NCBI GenBank assembly: GCA_027493545.1
Contig: JAOSKR010000001.1
Location: 710,001-774,000, forward strand
DNA from: Roseovarius sp.
GTDB lineage: Bacteria; Pseudomonadota; Alphaproteobacteria; Rhodobacterales; Rhodobacteraceae
Direction: 5' to 3'
Length of the DNA stretch: 64,000 nt
Below the pieces are notes generated by a model. It was given only the letters and a program-made list of their open reading frames with translations. It ran no database searches and was not told the DNA's origin. Made by a program: the position numbers and the translations under genes. Of the stretch, positions 28,063 to 37,400 are shown in pieces (position 1 is the stretch's first letter; each line of letters opens with the position of its first letter).

Positions 28063-28458
28063 ATGGCCACAGTGACGTTGATTTCCGATGCCGAGGCCGG
28101 GCCGGAGGTGCGCGCCGTCTTCGACGATATCCGCGCTACCCGGGGCACCGACTACATCAACAATTTCTGGCGCGCGCTGGCGCATGATCCGGCGCTTCTC
28201 GCCGCGACGTGGGCGCGGCTCAAGGCGGTGATGGGACCGGGCGCGCTCGATCCGCTGACCAAGGAAATGATCTATATCGCGGTCTCGGCCGCCAACGCCT
28301 GCGAATACTGCGCCCATTCGCACACCGCCGCCGCCCGCGCCAAGGGCATGACCGAGGCGCAATATGGCGAGCTTCTCAGCGTGATCGGTATGGCCGCGCA
28401 GACCAACGCCCTGGTCAGCGCCCTGCAGGTGCCCGTGGACGAGGCGTTCCTGATCTGA
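28063..28458 (+). CDS. AhpD/carboxymuconolactone-decarboxylase-like protein
   Basis: 131 residues. The motif ANACEYCAHSHTAAARAKGM contains the redox CxxC plus following histidine of the AhpD fold, and ALDPLTKEMIYIAVSAANAC is typical. Such proteins act in peroxide defence or as alkylhydroperoxidase partners. AAGGAGCCGCCG precedes the ATG. Immediately behind DUF2237. The substrate is unknown. Confidence 0.85.
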   Translation: MATVTLISDAEAGPEVRAVFDDIRATRGTDYINNFWRALAHDPALLAATWARLKAVMGPGALDPLTKEMIYIAVSAANACEYCAHSHTAAARAKGMTEAQYGELLSVIGMAAQTNALVSALQVPVDEAFLI

Positions 28459-28633
28459 TGCACGGGGATCGCTGCCGGCGCTCGGATAACCCGTTCATTT
28501 CGGCTGTCCTGATGTCCCGGATCACCGTTCTTGCCGCCGCGCAAGGCAACTCCCTTGCGGGGCAGTGGCGGACCCGGGCGACCGGGCACGGCCGAACGCA
28601 ACCGGCCCGATGCAGCACGCCCTGTCCGCGCCG

Positions 28634-30179
28634 CTAGCGGCGGCGCCTCAGTGCGGCGCGGAATTCGGCCAGCCGGAAGGCGCCGATTGCCTGCCCGAGC
28701 AGGGCGTAGCTCGACACCCCCGCGCTGACCAGAACCAGGAGCGCGAGCCAGCGCCAGCCGCCAAGGGCGAAAAGCGGCGTCAGCAGAACCGAGGCGATCC
28801 AGAGTACTGCGCCCATCGCGGCCGCGGCCACGCAGATGCGCCAGGCGCGGCGGCGGAATTGGCCGTCGAACCGGGCGACATTGCCAAAGGGCCGGGCGCC
28901 GCGCGCCAGTTGCCAGACCATCACCCAGCCGGCCATGGTGGTGGCGACGGCCGCGGCGATCCAGCCCATGACATAGGTCAGTCCCACCGCCACCACGACG
29001 TTCACGATCATTGCCACCACCGCATAGCGGAACGGGCTCCTGGTGTCTTCGCGCGCGAAAAAGAGCGGCTGCAAGAGCTTTTGCAGCACGAAGGCCGGCA
29101 GGCCGAGCCCGTAGATCGCCACCGCCAGCGCCGTGGCGGCGGTGTCGTCGGACCCGAACGCCCCGCGCTCGAACAGCACCGACACCAGCGGCAGCGGCAC
29201 CCGCCACCAGCGCCACCGCGGCCGGCACCGTCAGCGCGAGCGAAATCTCGCCCGCTCTTGAGTAGGCGTTGCGCGCGCCCGCGTCATCGCCCGCCTTCAG
29301 CCGCCGCGACAGGTCCGGCAGCAGCACGATGCCCACCGCGATACCCACCACCCCTAAGGGCAGCTGATACAGCCGGTCGGCCGAATAGAGCCAGCTCACC
29401 GCCTTGTCGTAGTTCGACGCCACCAGCTGGCCCACCAGCAGGTTGAGCTGCACCACCCCGCCGGCGAGTGCGGCAGGAATGGCGATGCGCACCAGCCGCG
29501 CCATCTCGGGCGTCCAGCGCGGGCGCACCGGGCGCACGCGCAGCCCCGCGCGCGCCGTCGCCACCCAGACCAGCATCAGCTGCGCCACCCCGGCAAAGGG
29601 GATCGTCCAGACCAGCGCCTGCGCCACCGCGCCGCCCAGCGCCCAGGCCGCGACCATTGCCGTGACCAGCATCACGTTCAGCAGTACCGGCGCGGCGGCG
29701 GCGGCGGCGAACCGCCCGGTGGCGTTCAGGACGCCGGAAAAGAGCGCCGCCAGCGAGATGAAGAAGATGTAGGGAAAGACGATGCGCCCGAACCCGACCG
29801 TGATGTCGAAACGCGCGTCGCCCCAGAACCCTTCGGCGGTGGCATAGACCAGCGCCGGCATGAACACCATCGCGAGCCCGCTCAGCGCCAGGAGCACCAG
29901 CGCCAGGCCCGAGAGCGCGAGACTGGCGAACCCCTCGGCCCCCTCGCCCGCCTCGAGCCGCTTGGAAAACATCGGCACGAAGGCGGCGTTGAACGCGCCC
30001 TCGGCAAAAAAGCGGCGGAACATGTTGGGCAGACGGAACGCGGCGACATAGGCGTCCATCAGGATGCCGGGCCCCAGAAACCCCGCGATCAGCACGTCGC
30101 GGACAAAGCCCAGCAGCCGGCTCATCAGCGTCCAGCCGCCCACGGTCAGCACCCCGGAAATCAGACGGATGGGTTGCAT
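28634..30179 (-). CDS. murJ: Lipid II flippase MurJ (one frameshift)
   Basis: Multi-spanning inner-membrane protein flipping undecaprenyl-linked peptidoglycan precursor; essential in most bacteria. About 514 residues with many hydrophobic segments. The N-terminus has SRLLGFVRDVLIAGFLGPG and AAFRLPNMFRRFFAEGAFNA, the MurJ/MviN signature. One extra G near 29200 moves the rest to another frame, which continues with PLPLVSVLFERGAFGSDDTA and ends at 28634. The start MQPIRLISGVLTVGGWTLMS is at 30179. Being essential, a real break is unlikely. Confidence 0.93.
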
Positions 30180-30301
30180 GGGAGTGGGGCCTTTCGCCTC
30201 AAAACCACTTTCGCGCGCCCCCTGATCGGAGCAGTCCGCGTTAGATCGGAAATGACACGCGTCCCGGCCCACGAACCGGGACCTTCTTTCGGGGTGGCGA
30301 G

Positions 30302-30322
30302 GCCCCGGGTCGAGCCCGGGGC
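30302..30322. repeat. Short palindromic repeat GCCCCGGG...CCCGGGGC
   Basis: Perfect 8-bp arms (GCCCCGGG / CCCGGGGC) around TCGAG. An almost identical element (centre CTTGA, i.e. TCAAG on the other strand) lies at 58751-58771. Both are intergenic, which marks a dispersed palindromic family. Confidence 0.5.
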
Positions 30323-30404
30323 GCGCGGGACGTCAGACCGATCCGACACGACACGCCATAGAACATCCCGAAGCGTGGGGAAAGCCCCCCGTCGGGCGCT
30401 GCCC

Positions 30405-31115
30405 TCAATCCACCCGCCGCACCAGAAGCTGGTTTCCCGGCCCGCTCCTGGTCTCGAACACCTTGAGTTCCTTGACCAGATCGCTCAGCTTCTTCTTGCC
30501 ATAGCTGCGGGTGTCGAAATCGGGCTTGTCGGCCTGAATCTGCTGGCCGATCCGGCCGAGCGGAAACCATTCGTCGTCCTGGTCGATCTTTTCCATCGCG
30601 TCGGTAAAGAGCCGCCGCGCCTCGGCGATGCGCCCGGAATCGAGCGCGGTGGTGCCGGTTCGCGCCGGGGCGGTGTCCTCGATCAGGTTCTCGATCGCCA
30701 CGAAACGGTTGCACGCGTTTTTCAGCGCATCGGGCGCCTTGGCCTCGCCGATGCCGATCACCGTCAGCCCCTGTTCGCGGATGCGGCTGGCGAGGCGCGT
30801 GAAATCGCTGTCGGACGAGACCAGCACGAAGCCGTCGAAATGGCCGGCATGGAGGATATCCATCGCGTCGATCACCAGCCCGATGTCGCTGGCGTTCTTG
30901 CCCTTGGTGTTGGCGGTCTGCTGGTGCTGCACCAGCCCCAGTTTCTGCGCCGTCCTGGTCCAGCCCGAAAGCTGCTGGTTCGACCAGTCGCCATAGACGC
31001 GCCGCAGTCCCGGCTCGCCATAGGTCGTGACCTCGCGCAGGATCGCCTCGGCGAATTTCGAAGGCACGTTGTCGGCGTCGATGAACACGGCAAGGCGCTG
31101 GCTGCGCTCAGACAT
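30405..31115 (-). CDS. NYN-domain protein with C-terminal LOTUS/OST-HTH domain
   Basis: 236 residues. The NYN (PIN-like nuclease) domain spans about 1-150: LAVFIDADNVPSKFAEAILR, YGDWSNQQL, NASDIGLVIDAMDIL and VLVSSDSDFTRLASRIREQG give the acidic residues of the metal site. A C-terminal winged-helix LOTUS part (about 170-236) has FPLGRIGQQIQADKPDFDTR and YGKKKLSDLVKELKVFE. Such proteins are predicted ribonucleases that bind RNA via LOTUS. ATG at 31115 follows AAAAGGAGACCGCC. Separated from yghU by 80 bases on the same strand. Confidence 0.85.
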   Translation of the reverse strand: MSERSQRLAVFIDADNVPSKFAEAILREVTTYGEPGLRRVYGDWSNQQLSGWTRTAQKLGLVQHQQTANTKGKNASDIGLVIDAMDILHAGHFDGFVLVSSDSDFTRLASRIREQGLTVIGIGEAKAPDALKNACNRFVAIENLIEDTAPARTGTTALDSGRIAEARRLFTDAMEKIDQDDEWFPLGRIGQQIQADKPDFDTRSYGKKKLSDLVKELKVFETRSGPGNQLLVRRVD

Positions 31116-31195
31116 GGGCGGTCTCCTTTTGGGCGCAGAATGCCCGATCCGCCCGGGGGCGAAACCGCAATCTCGACCATGCGAACGTCGCGGCG

Positions 31196-32069
31196 TCACG
31201 CGTTCTCGCCGATCTTGTCCCGGGTCCGGGTCTGGAAATCCGAGGCCGCGTGCCGCTCCCAGAGCTGTTCGTGCGGCTCGCCCGAGGTGCGGTTGACCAT
31301 CCGCCCGCGCCTGACGCCCGGGCGCGCGTCGATCCGGCGGGCCCAGTCCATCACGTGCTCGTATTCGTGCAGGGCGAGAAAGGTCGCGGCATCGCCATAG
31401 GCCCGGCCCAGCGCCATGTTGCCGTACCAGGGCCAGATCGCCATGTCGGCGATGGAATAGTCCTGCCCGGCGATGAAGGGCCGCTTCGCCAGTTTGCGGT
31501 CCAGAACGTCGAACTGACGCTTGGCCTCCATCGCGTAGCGGTTGATGGGATATTCGTACTTTTCCGGCGCGTAGACGTAGAAGTGCCCGAAACCGCCGCC
31601 AAGGAATGGCGCGCTGCCCATCTGCCACATCAGCCAGTTGATCACCTCGGTGCGCGCCGGGCCGGAGGCGGGCAGGAAGGCGCCGAACTTCTCGGCCAGG
31701 TGCATGAGGATCGCACCCGACTCGAAGACCCGCACCGGCTCGGGGCCCGAGCGGTCGACCAGCGCCGGGATTTTCGGAGTTGGGGTTGATCTCGGTAAAG
31801 CCCGATCCGAACTGATCGCCGTCGCCGATCTGGATGAGCCAGGCGTCGTATTCGGCATCAAACCCGGCCTCGAGCAGTTCCTCGAACATCACCGTGACCT
31901 TGACGCCGTTGGGCGTGGCCAATGAGTAGAGCTGGAAGGGGTGCTCGCCCACCGGCAGCGCCTTGTCATGCGTCGGCCCGGCAATGGGGCGGTTGATCGA
32001 GGCAAACGCGCCGCCGCTTTCCTTGTCCCAGGTCCAGACCTCGGGCGGGGTGTAGGTGTTGTCACTCAC
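31196..32069 (-). CDS. yghU: YghU-like glutathione transferase / disulfide-bond oxidoreductase (one frameshift)
   Basis: 290 residues after repair, near the length of E. coli YghU. From my recollection of the E. coli sequence the match is close along the whole length: YTPPEVWTWDKESGGAFASI, LPVGEHPFQLYSLATPNGVK, and EYDAWLIQIGDGDQFGSGF. An extra base near 31783 breaks the frame within what should read NPNSKIPALVD; it continues with RVFESGAILMHLAEKFGAFL and FLGGGFGHFYVYAPEKYEYP. YghU binds two glutathiones and reduces disulfides, with organic hydroperoxide activity. Divergent from the small secreted protein gene. Confidence 0.9.
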
Positions 32070-32272
32070 GTCAATTTCTCCAAGTATTGTTGCTTACGAC
32101 GTAACCACGCCGGCGGCGGATGCAAGGCGCATGCATGCACAGATGCCGGTGCGCGGATGCCCGCGGATGCCGCGGGCCGGGTGCGGCATGCCTTGTCCGG
32201 GCCGGTCGGAACCCCCATATCTCAGGAGGACGCGCTACCGCGTCCCGCCCTTTCCCGGAGAGGGGATCGACA
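32070..32272. promoter_or_regulatory. Divergent yghU / secreted-protein promoter region with palindrome
   Basis: TTACG-A-CGTAA, a perfect 11-bp palindrome at 32094-32104, lies 25 bases upstream of the yghU start on an AT-richer stretch, well placed for an operator. The rest is GC-rich. AGGAGG-like purine tracts at 32224-32230 are too far from the plus-strand ATG at 32273. Confidence 0.35.
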
Positions 32273-32614
32273 ATGAAAAGCCTGCACATGCGAAACTGCC
32301 TCGCGCCCATTTTCGCCGCCGCGATCGGCCTTGCGGCGGTTTTCGCCGCCCCGGCGGCGGCGCAACCGCTGGCCGATATGCTCGACCGCCTGCCGGCGGC
32401 GGAGGCGTTGCGTCACCTCCACCGGCCCGGCCGCATCCAGCGACACTGGCAGGGACCCCGTCCCTGGTGGGACGACCGCCACGGCGACCGTGACCGCCAT
32501 GACTTCCGTCACCGGCGCGAAACCGACTACGAACGCCAGATGCGCGGTCTCTACCGGCCCGGATACGACATCGACCGCGTGCTGCGAAACCAGTATCACG
32601 GCAACCGCCAGTAG
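32273..32614 (+). CDS. Small secreted Arg/His/Tyr-rich protein
   Basis: 113 residues. A Sec signal peptide (LAPIFAAAIGLAAVFAAPAA, cleaved after AQ or AAA) is followed by a mature part dominated by Arg, His, Asp, Tyr and Trp (RHWQGPRPWWDDRHGDRDRH). This resembles RcnB-like periplasmic proteins in composition, but no diagnostic motif is seen. GGAGAGGGGATCGACA precedes the ATG. Possible role in metal binding or cell envelope; unproven. Confidence 0.65.
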   Translation: MKSLHMRNCLAPIFAAAIGLAAVFAAPAAAQPLADMLDRLPAAEALRHLHRPGRIQRHWQGPRPWWDDRHGDRDRHDFRHRRETDYERQMRGLYRPGYDIDRVLRNQYHGNRQ

Positions 32615-32645
32615 CGCGGCGGCACCGCCGGCCGCCGCCGCGGAA

Positions 32646-33758
32646 TCAGTAGACCACCACGCTGCGGATCGATTCGCCCGCGTGCATCATCTCGAAGCCC
32701 TTGTTGATCTCCTCGAGCTTCAGCGTGTGGGTGATCATCGGGTCGATCTCGATCTTTCCTTCCATGTACCAGTCGACGATCCTGGGCACGTCGGTGCGCC
32801 CGCGCGCGCCTCCGAAGGCGGTGCCGCGCCAGACCCGGCCGGTGACCAGCTGAAACGGCCGGGTCGAGATTTCGGCCCCCGCCGGCGCCACGCCGATGAT
32901 CACCGATTCGCCCCAGCCCTTGTGCGCGCATTCCAGCGCGGTGCGCATGACATTGACGTTGCCGGTGGCGTCAAAGGTGTAGTCCGCGCCGCCGCCGGTC
33001 AACTCCACCAGATGCGCCACCAGATCGCCCTTGACCCTGGACGGATTGACGAAGTCGGTCATGCCGAAGCGCTCGGCCATCACGCGCTTGTCGTCGTTGA
33101 GGTCGACCCCGACGATCTGGTCGGCGCCCGCCAGCCGCAGCCCCTGGATGACGTTGAGCCCGATGCCGCCCAGCCCGAACACCACCCCGCGCGATCCGAT
33201 CTCGACCTTGGCGGTGTTGATCACCGCGCCGATGCCGGTGGTCACGCCGCAGCCGATATAGCAGATCTTGTCAAAGGGCGCGTCCTTGCGCACCTTGGCC
33301 AGCGCGATCTCGGGCAGGACGGTGTGGTTGGCGAATGTCGAGCAGCCCATGTAGTGCAGGATCGGTGTGCCGTCGAGCATCGAAAAGCGGCTGGTGCCGT
33401 CGGGCATCACGCCCTGGCCTTGGGTCGTGCGGATCGCCTGGCAGAGGTTGGTCTTGGGGTTGAGGCAGTACTCGCATTCGCGGCATTCGGGCGTATAGAG
33501 CGGGATGACATGATCGCCGGGTTCTACCGAGGTCACGCCGGGGCCGATCTCGATCACCACGCCCGCGCCCTCATGCCCCAGGATCGCGGGAAAGGCGCCC
33601 TCGGGGTCGGCGCCCGACAGCGTGAAATCGTCGGTGTGGCAAAGCCCCGTCGCCTTGATCTCGACCAGAACCTCGCCGGCCTTCGGTCCGTCGAGGTTGA
33701 CCTCCATGATTTCCATCGGCTTGCCGGCCTCGAGGGCCACGGCTGCGGTCGTGCGCAT
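32646..33758 (-). CDS. frmA: S-(hydroxymethyl)glutathione dehydrogenase / class III alcohol dehydrogenase
   Basis: Zinc NAD-dependent enzyme oxidising the glutathione-formaldehyde adduct; also reduces S-nitrosoglutathione. 370 residues, intact. The catalytic zinc region CHTDDFTLSGADPEGAFPAI and GHEGAGVV, the structural zinc cysteines in CRECEYCLNPKTNLC, GCGVTTGIGAVINTAKVE and the FGLGGIGLNV Rossmann motif are all present. AAGGAGAACCGAGCG precedes the start. No S-formylglutathione hydrolase lies next to it. Confidence 0.96.
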   Translation of the reverse strand: MRTTAAVALEAGKPMEIMEVNLDGPKAGEVLVEIKATGLCHTDDFTLSGADPEGAFPAILGHEGAGVVIEIGPGVTSVEPGDHVIPLYTPECRECEYCLNPKTNLCQAIRTTQGQGVMPDGTSRFSMLDGTPILHYMGCSTFANHTVLPEIALAKVRKDAPFDKICYIGCGVTTGIGAVINTAKVEIGSRGVVFGLGGIGLNVIQGLRLAGADQIVGVDLNDDKRVMAERFGMTDFVNPSRVKGDLVAHLVELTGGGADYTFDATGNVNVMRTALECAHKGWGESVIIGVAPAGAEISTRPFQLVTGRVWRGTAFGGARGRTDVPRIVDWYMEGKIEIDPMITHTLKLEEINKGFEMMHAGESIRSVVVY

Positions 33759-33888
33759 CGCTCGGTTCTCCTTCGTGTTCGTGCTTCGCGGTTGCCGTGA
33801 CTGTGGGCGAAACCCGGCAATGATGCAATGATCGCCCGCCGCGGATGCGCGCCGCGCCGGGGTCTTGTGCCGGTCGGGGCCGGGTGAT

Positions 33889-33951
33889 GAGTATTTTGGG
33901 CAAGATGAAGGATCGAAGACCGCCCCCATCTTCATCTTGCTGAAAATACTC
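33889..33951. repeat. Long stem-loop of the GAGTATTTT...GATGAAG family
   Basis: Two 22-base arms (33889-33910 and 33930-33951) pair with only two mismatches around a 19-base loop. The arm core is GAGTATTTT followed by GCAAGATGAAG. Related single arms occur at 44830-44851 and 55603-55626, all between genes. It could act as a bidirectional terminator or be a miniature dispersed repeat. Confidence 0.7.
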
Positions 33952-34020
33952 GAGCCAGCCGCCGGCGTCTGGCGCCGGCGCCGGGCGGACTCGACTCCGG
34001 CGAAGGCGCTGCCTAATCTG

Positions 34021-34035
34021 GAACAAACAGGGAAC
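34021..34035 (+). promoter_or_regulatory. LexA-binding SOS box
   Basis: GAACAAACAGGGAAC fits GAAC-N7-GAAC exactly, the reverse complement of the alphaproteobacterial LexA consensus GTTC-N7-GTTC. It ends 23 bases before the ATG of imuB, ideal for repressing it outside DNA damage. Confidence 0.8.
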
Positions 34036-34058
34036 ATATACGGGAATCACACTGCTTC

Positions 34059-35713
34059 ATGCCCGCCCGCCGGATTCTTTCGCTCTGGTTTCCCCGGCTC
34101 GGAGCCGAGCGTCTGCTGCGGCGGCTGGGGCTGCCCGAAGAGGTGCCCTTCGCCGTGGTGCGCGACAGCGGCAGATGCAGTTGATCGCGTCGCTCTCGCG
34201 CGCGGCCGAGGTGGCGGGGCTGCGCCGGGGCCAGCCGCTGCGCGACGCCCATGCCGCCTGCGCCACGCTGGTCACCCGGCAACAGAACCGCCGGGCCGAG
34301 GCGGCGTTTCTGGACACGCTCGGGCGCTGGGCGGGGCGGTTCTCGCCCCGGGTGGCAACAGAGCCGCCGGAGGGTCTGACGGTCGACATCACCGGCTGCG
34401 CCCATCTGTTCGGCGGCGAGGCGGCGCTGCTGGCGCAGCTGGAAGAGGGTGCCGCCGCGCTGGGGCTCACGGTGCGCGCGGGGATCGCCGACAGTGTCGG
34501 CGCCGCCTGGGCGCTGGCGCGTTTTGCCGGGGCGGCGCCGGGGGCGGTGCGGTCGGGCGACGCGATCGAGCAGGAGGCGCGCGCCACCCGCTCGCGCGCC
34601 GCCCGGCGCCGGCACTGGGAACGCGGCGGACCCGCCCCGATGGCGGTTGCGTCCGCGGGCGGACCTGCCCGCATCGCGCCGCCGGGGCGGTCCCGCGATC
34701 TGCTGGCCTCGCTGCCGGTGGCGGCGCTGCGGCTGGCGCCCGAGACGGTGGCGGGGCTCGCCCGTCTCGGTCTGCGTCGGGTGGGGGATCTGCTGGATCA
34801 GCCGCGCGCACCGCTCGCCCGCCGCTTTGGCCGGGAGGTGGTCTTGCGGCTCGACCAGGCGCTGGGAAAGGTGTCTGAACCGGTCTCGCCCGCCGGGCCG
34901 CTGCCGCGCTTCGCCATCCGGCTGAGCCTGCCCGAGCCGGTAGGGCGCGCCGAGGACATCCTCGCCGCCCTCGACCGGCTGCTGCCGCGGCTCTGCGCGG
35001 GCCTGCGCGCGGGGGGCCGCGGCGCGCGCCGGGTGCGGCTCGAGGCGTGGCGCGTCGACGACACCAGAGAGCGGATCGAGGCCGGGCTGGCGCGCGCGGC
35101 GGACGTGCCCGGGCGCATCCGCCCGCTCCTCGCCCACCGCATCGAGGAGATCGACGCCGGTTTCGGCATCGAGGTGCTGCGGCTCGAGGCGGTGGCGACC
35201 GAGCCGTTGCCGCCCCGCCCGGTCATCGGCCACATCGCCGCGATCGACAGCGCCCGCCCCGGTCGAGACCGCGAGACCGCGATCGACGATCTGATCGGCC
35301 GCATCGGCGGGCGCATCGGGCTCGAGGCGATCACCCGCCGCCATCCGGTCAGCAGCCACATCCCGGAAAAATGCGCGCAGGTGCTGGCCGCCGCCCGGTC
35401 GGAGCCGGCACGAGGCTGGCCCGCCCCGCCGGTGCCGCGCCCGCTGCTGCTGTGGCGGCCCGAGCCGGTCATCGCCCCCGACACCCCGCACCCGGCGGCC
35501 GAGTTCCGCTGGCGCGGGCGCCGCCACCGGCTGGCGGGCGCGCGCGGGCCCGAGCGCATCGCGCCGGAATGGTGGCTCGACGAGCCCGACTGGCGCAGCG
35601 GCGTGCGCGACTACTGGCAGGTGGTCACCGAAGACGGTGACAGGCTGTGGCTCTTTTTCGCCCACGGCGCGGCGAAAAGTCCGGGCTGGTTCTGCCAGGG
35701 CCGGTTCGCCTGA
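34059..35713 (+). CDS. imuB: ImuB-like Y-family polymerase-related protein (one frameshift)
   Basis: SOS-mutagenesis accessory factor related to Y-family DNA polymerases but usually lacking the catalytic acidic residues; it recruits ImuA and DnaE2. The N-terminus PARRILSLWFPRLGAERLLR is typical. A deletion near 34172 shifts the frame; it continues with MQLIASLSRAAEVAGLRRGQ, then EGLTVDITGCAHLFGGEAAL and a long C-terminal part ending in the DUF6504-like segment WWLDEPDWRSGVRDYWQVVT. 551 residues after repair. The start directly follows the LexA box. Neither imuA nor dnaE2 is adjacent, contrary to the usual imuA-imuB-dnaE2 operon. Confidence 0.88.
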
Positions 35714-35715
35714 GC

Positions 35716-35748
35716 CCCATCCTCATCCCATCCTCATCCCATCCTCAT
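35716..35748. repeat. Three perfect copies of an 11-bp tandem repeat
   Basis: CCCATCCTCAT repeated three times head-to-tail between the imuB stop and the end of the convergent EamA gene; the last copy overlaps that gene's stop codon. A degenerate partial fourth copy follows. Confidence 0.8.
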
Positions 35749-36626
35749 CCGTGCCTCATTCCTCGCGCCCGCCGTTCGCGCCAGAGCGTGAAGAGCCCGG
35801 CGGCCACGATCAGCATCGTCCCGGCGGCGATGTTGATGCGGATGGTCTCGCCGAACACCGCGACCCCCACCGCGGTGGAGAAGGCCAGCTGGAAATAGGC
35901 GAAGGGCTGCACCGCGCTCGCCTCGGCCAGCTCATAGCACTTGATCAGCGTGAAATGCCCCAGCACCCCGGTTACGCAGAGCAGGGCCATCCAGGCCCAG
36001 TCCGGTGCGCTCATCGGTTCCCAGAACCAGATGCCGACCGCGGTCATCGCCACCATGCCGGTGGTGCCGGTCCAGAAAAAAGCTGGTGGCGGCGCTGTCG
36101 CGGATCCCGGCATAGCGGGTGAGCAGCCCGTAAAGCGCGAACATCAGCGCCGCAAGGAGCGGCACCACCGCCTGCGGCTGAAAGACGCCGAAGCCGGGTT
36201 CGAGGATGATGATGACGCCGACGAACCCCACCCCGATCGCCGCCCAGCGCCGCCAGCCCACGCGCTCGCCCAGCACCGGCCCCGACAGGGCGGCAATGAG
36301 CAACGGGTAGCAGGCAAAGACGGCGTGGCTTTCCACCAGCCCCAAAAGCGTGAACGCCAGCACCATGACGCAGATCTCGGCCACCAGCAGCACGCCGCGG
36401 AACGCCTGCAGCCGGGGATCGAGGTGGCCGCCGCGGCGCGGATGCCACCCGCGCGTCGCCCGGCCACGATGATGACGAAGGCGGCGAAGAACCAGTAACG
36501 GACCATCACCACCATCAGGACGTTGTATTCGCTGGCGAGGTGGCGCGAGAGGCCGTCCTGCACCGCGAAGATGAAGGTGGTGGCCACCATCAGCAGGATG
36601 CCAACGCGGGTATTCTGCTCGGTCAT
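35745..36626 (-). CDS. EamA/DMT-superfamily transporter (two compensating frameshifts)
   Basis: Ten-helix drug/metabolite exporter-type membrane protein, about 293 residues after repair. The first segment starts TEQNTRVGILLMVATTFIFA. A missing base near 36445 shifts the frame to LLVAEICVMVLAFTLLGLVE, and an extra T in a T-run near 36078 shifts it back for the last helices (AMTAVGIWFWEPMSAPDWAW and beyond). The start overlaps the end of mnmD by 4 bases, so the two are co-translated. Substrate unknown. Confidence 0.85.
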
Positions 36627-37315
36627 GCCGGGGGCCTTCGGGGACCGGGCTTGCAGGCCGTGGTCATGTGCCGCTTGCGGCCGTAACCGGGCACGCGGAC
36701 GACGTCGAACCCGGTCGCGGCCAGCCTCCGCCGCACCGCCCCGGCGGCGGTATAGGTGGCGGCCGTCCCATCCGGAGCCGTGTGCGCGAAGACCTCCGCC
36801 ATCAGCGGCGTCTCCCAGAGTTCGGGGTTTTTGGCTGGCGCGAAGCCATCGAGAAACCAGGCATCCGCCATGCCGCTCCACCCCGGCAGCGTGACCCTCG
36901 CATCCCCCGCGATCAGGCGAAACCGCAGGTCGGGCAGGTCGATGGCCGCCGCGCCCCAATGCGGTGCCAGTTCCGCCGCCGGCCCGGCAAGCGCGGCAAA
37001 GGCGGCCTGCGCGCGGCGCATCTCTTCGGGCGCCATCGGCCACGCCTCGAAGGCGGTATAGCGCAACGCCCCCGCCTGCCCGGCCTGGCGCCAGAGCCGC
37101 AGCGCCGCGAGCAGGTTGAGCCCGGTACCGAAGCCGAGTTCGGCGATGTGAAAACCGTCGTGAAACCGTCCCGGCAGCCGGTTGCCGGCGAGAAAGACAT
37201 GCGCGCTCTCCGCCAGCCCGTCATCGAGGCTGAAATAGGGGTCGTCGAAGCGGCGCGAGACCGGCACCGCCCCGTGCCAGTCCACCTCCGCCGCCTCTCC
37301 GATTCCGTGCGTCAT
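36623..37315 (-). CDS. mnmD: tRNA (5-methylaminomethyl-2-thiouridylate) methyltransferase MnmD
   Basis: Methyltransferase corresponding to the N-terminal half of E. coli MnmC, giving mnm5s2U34 in tRNA wobble position. 230 residues: PVSRRFDDPYFSLDDGLAES and FHIAELGFGTGLNLLAALRL (SAM motif I), and DAWFLDGFAPAKNPELWETP, the signature DGFAPxxNPxxW. A methyltransferase-only form is common in bacteria that lack the fused oxidase. The divergent FAD oxidoreductase gene 86 bases away resembles the missing half. Intact frame. Confidence 0.92.
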   Translation of the reverse strand: MTHGIGEAAEVDWHGAVPVSRRFDDPYFSLDDGLAESAHVFLAGNRLPGRFHDGFHIAELGFGTGLNLLAALRLWRQAGQAGALRYTAFEAWPMAPEEMRRAQAAFAALAGPAAELAPHWGAAAIDLPDLRFRLIAGDARVTLPGWSGMADAWFLDGFAPAKNPELWETPLMAEVFAHTAPDGTAATYTAAGAVRRRLAATGFDVVRVPGYGRKRHMTTACKPGPRRPPA

Positions 37316-37400
37316 CCCGCCCTTTCCGGCCGCGCCTCTCTACACCCACGCGCTGGCTTGCGTTAGACCTGCGGGCAGACACTGCAGAGGAGCACGGGCA

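Larger units (their letters stand above)
33759..34058. other. 300-base frmA-imuB divergent intergenic region
   Basis: Holds a long stem-loop repeat (33889-33951) and the LexA box (34021-34035). The frmA-proximal part is GC-rich without further recognised signals. Confidence 0.5.
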
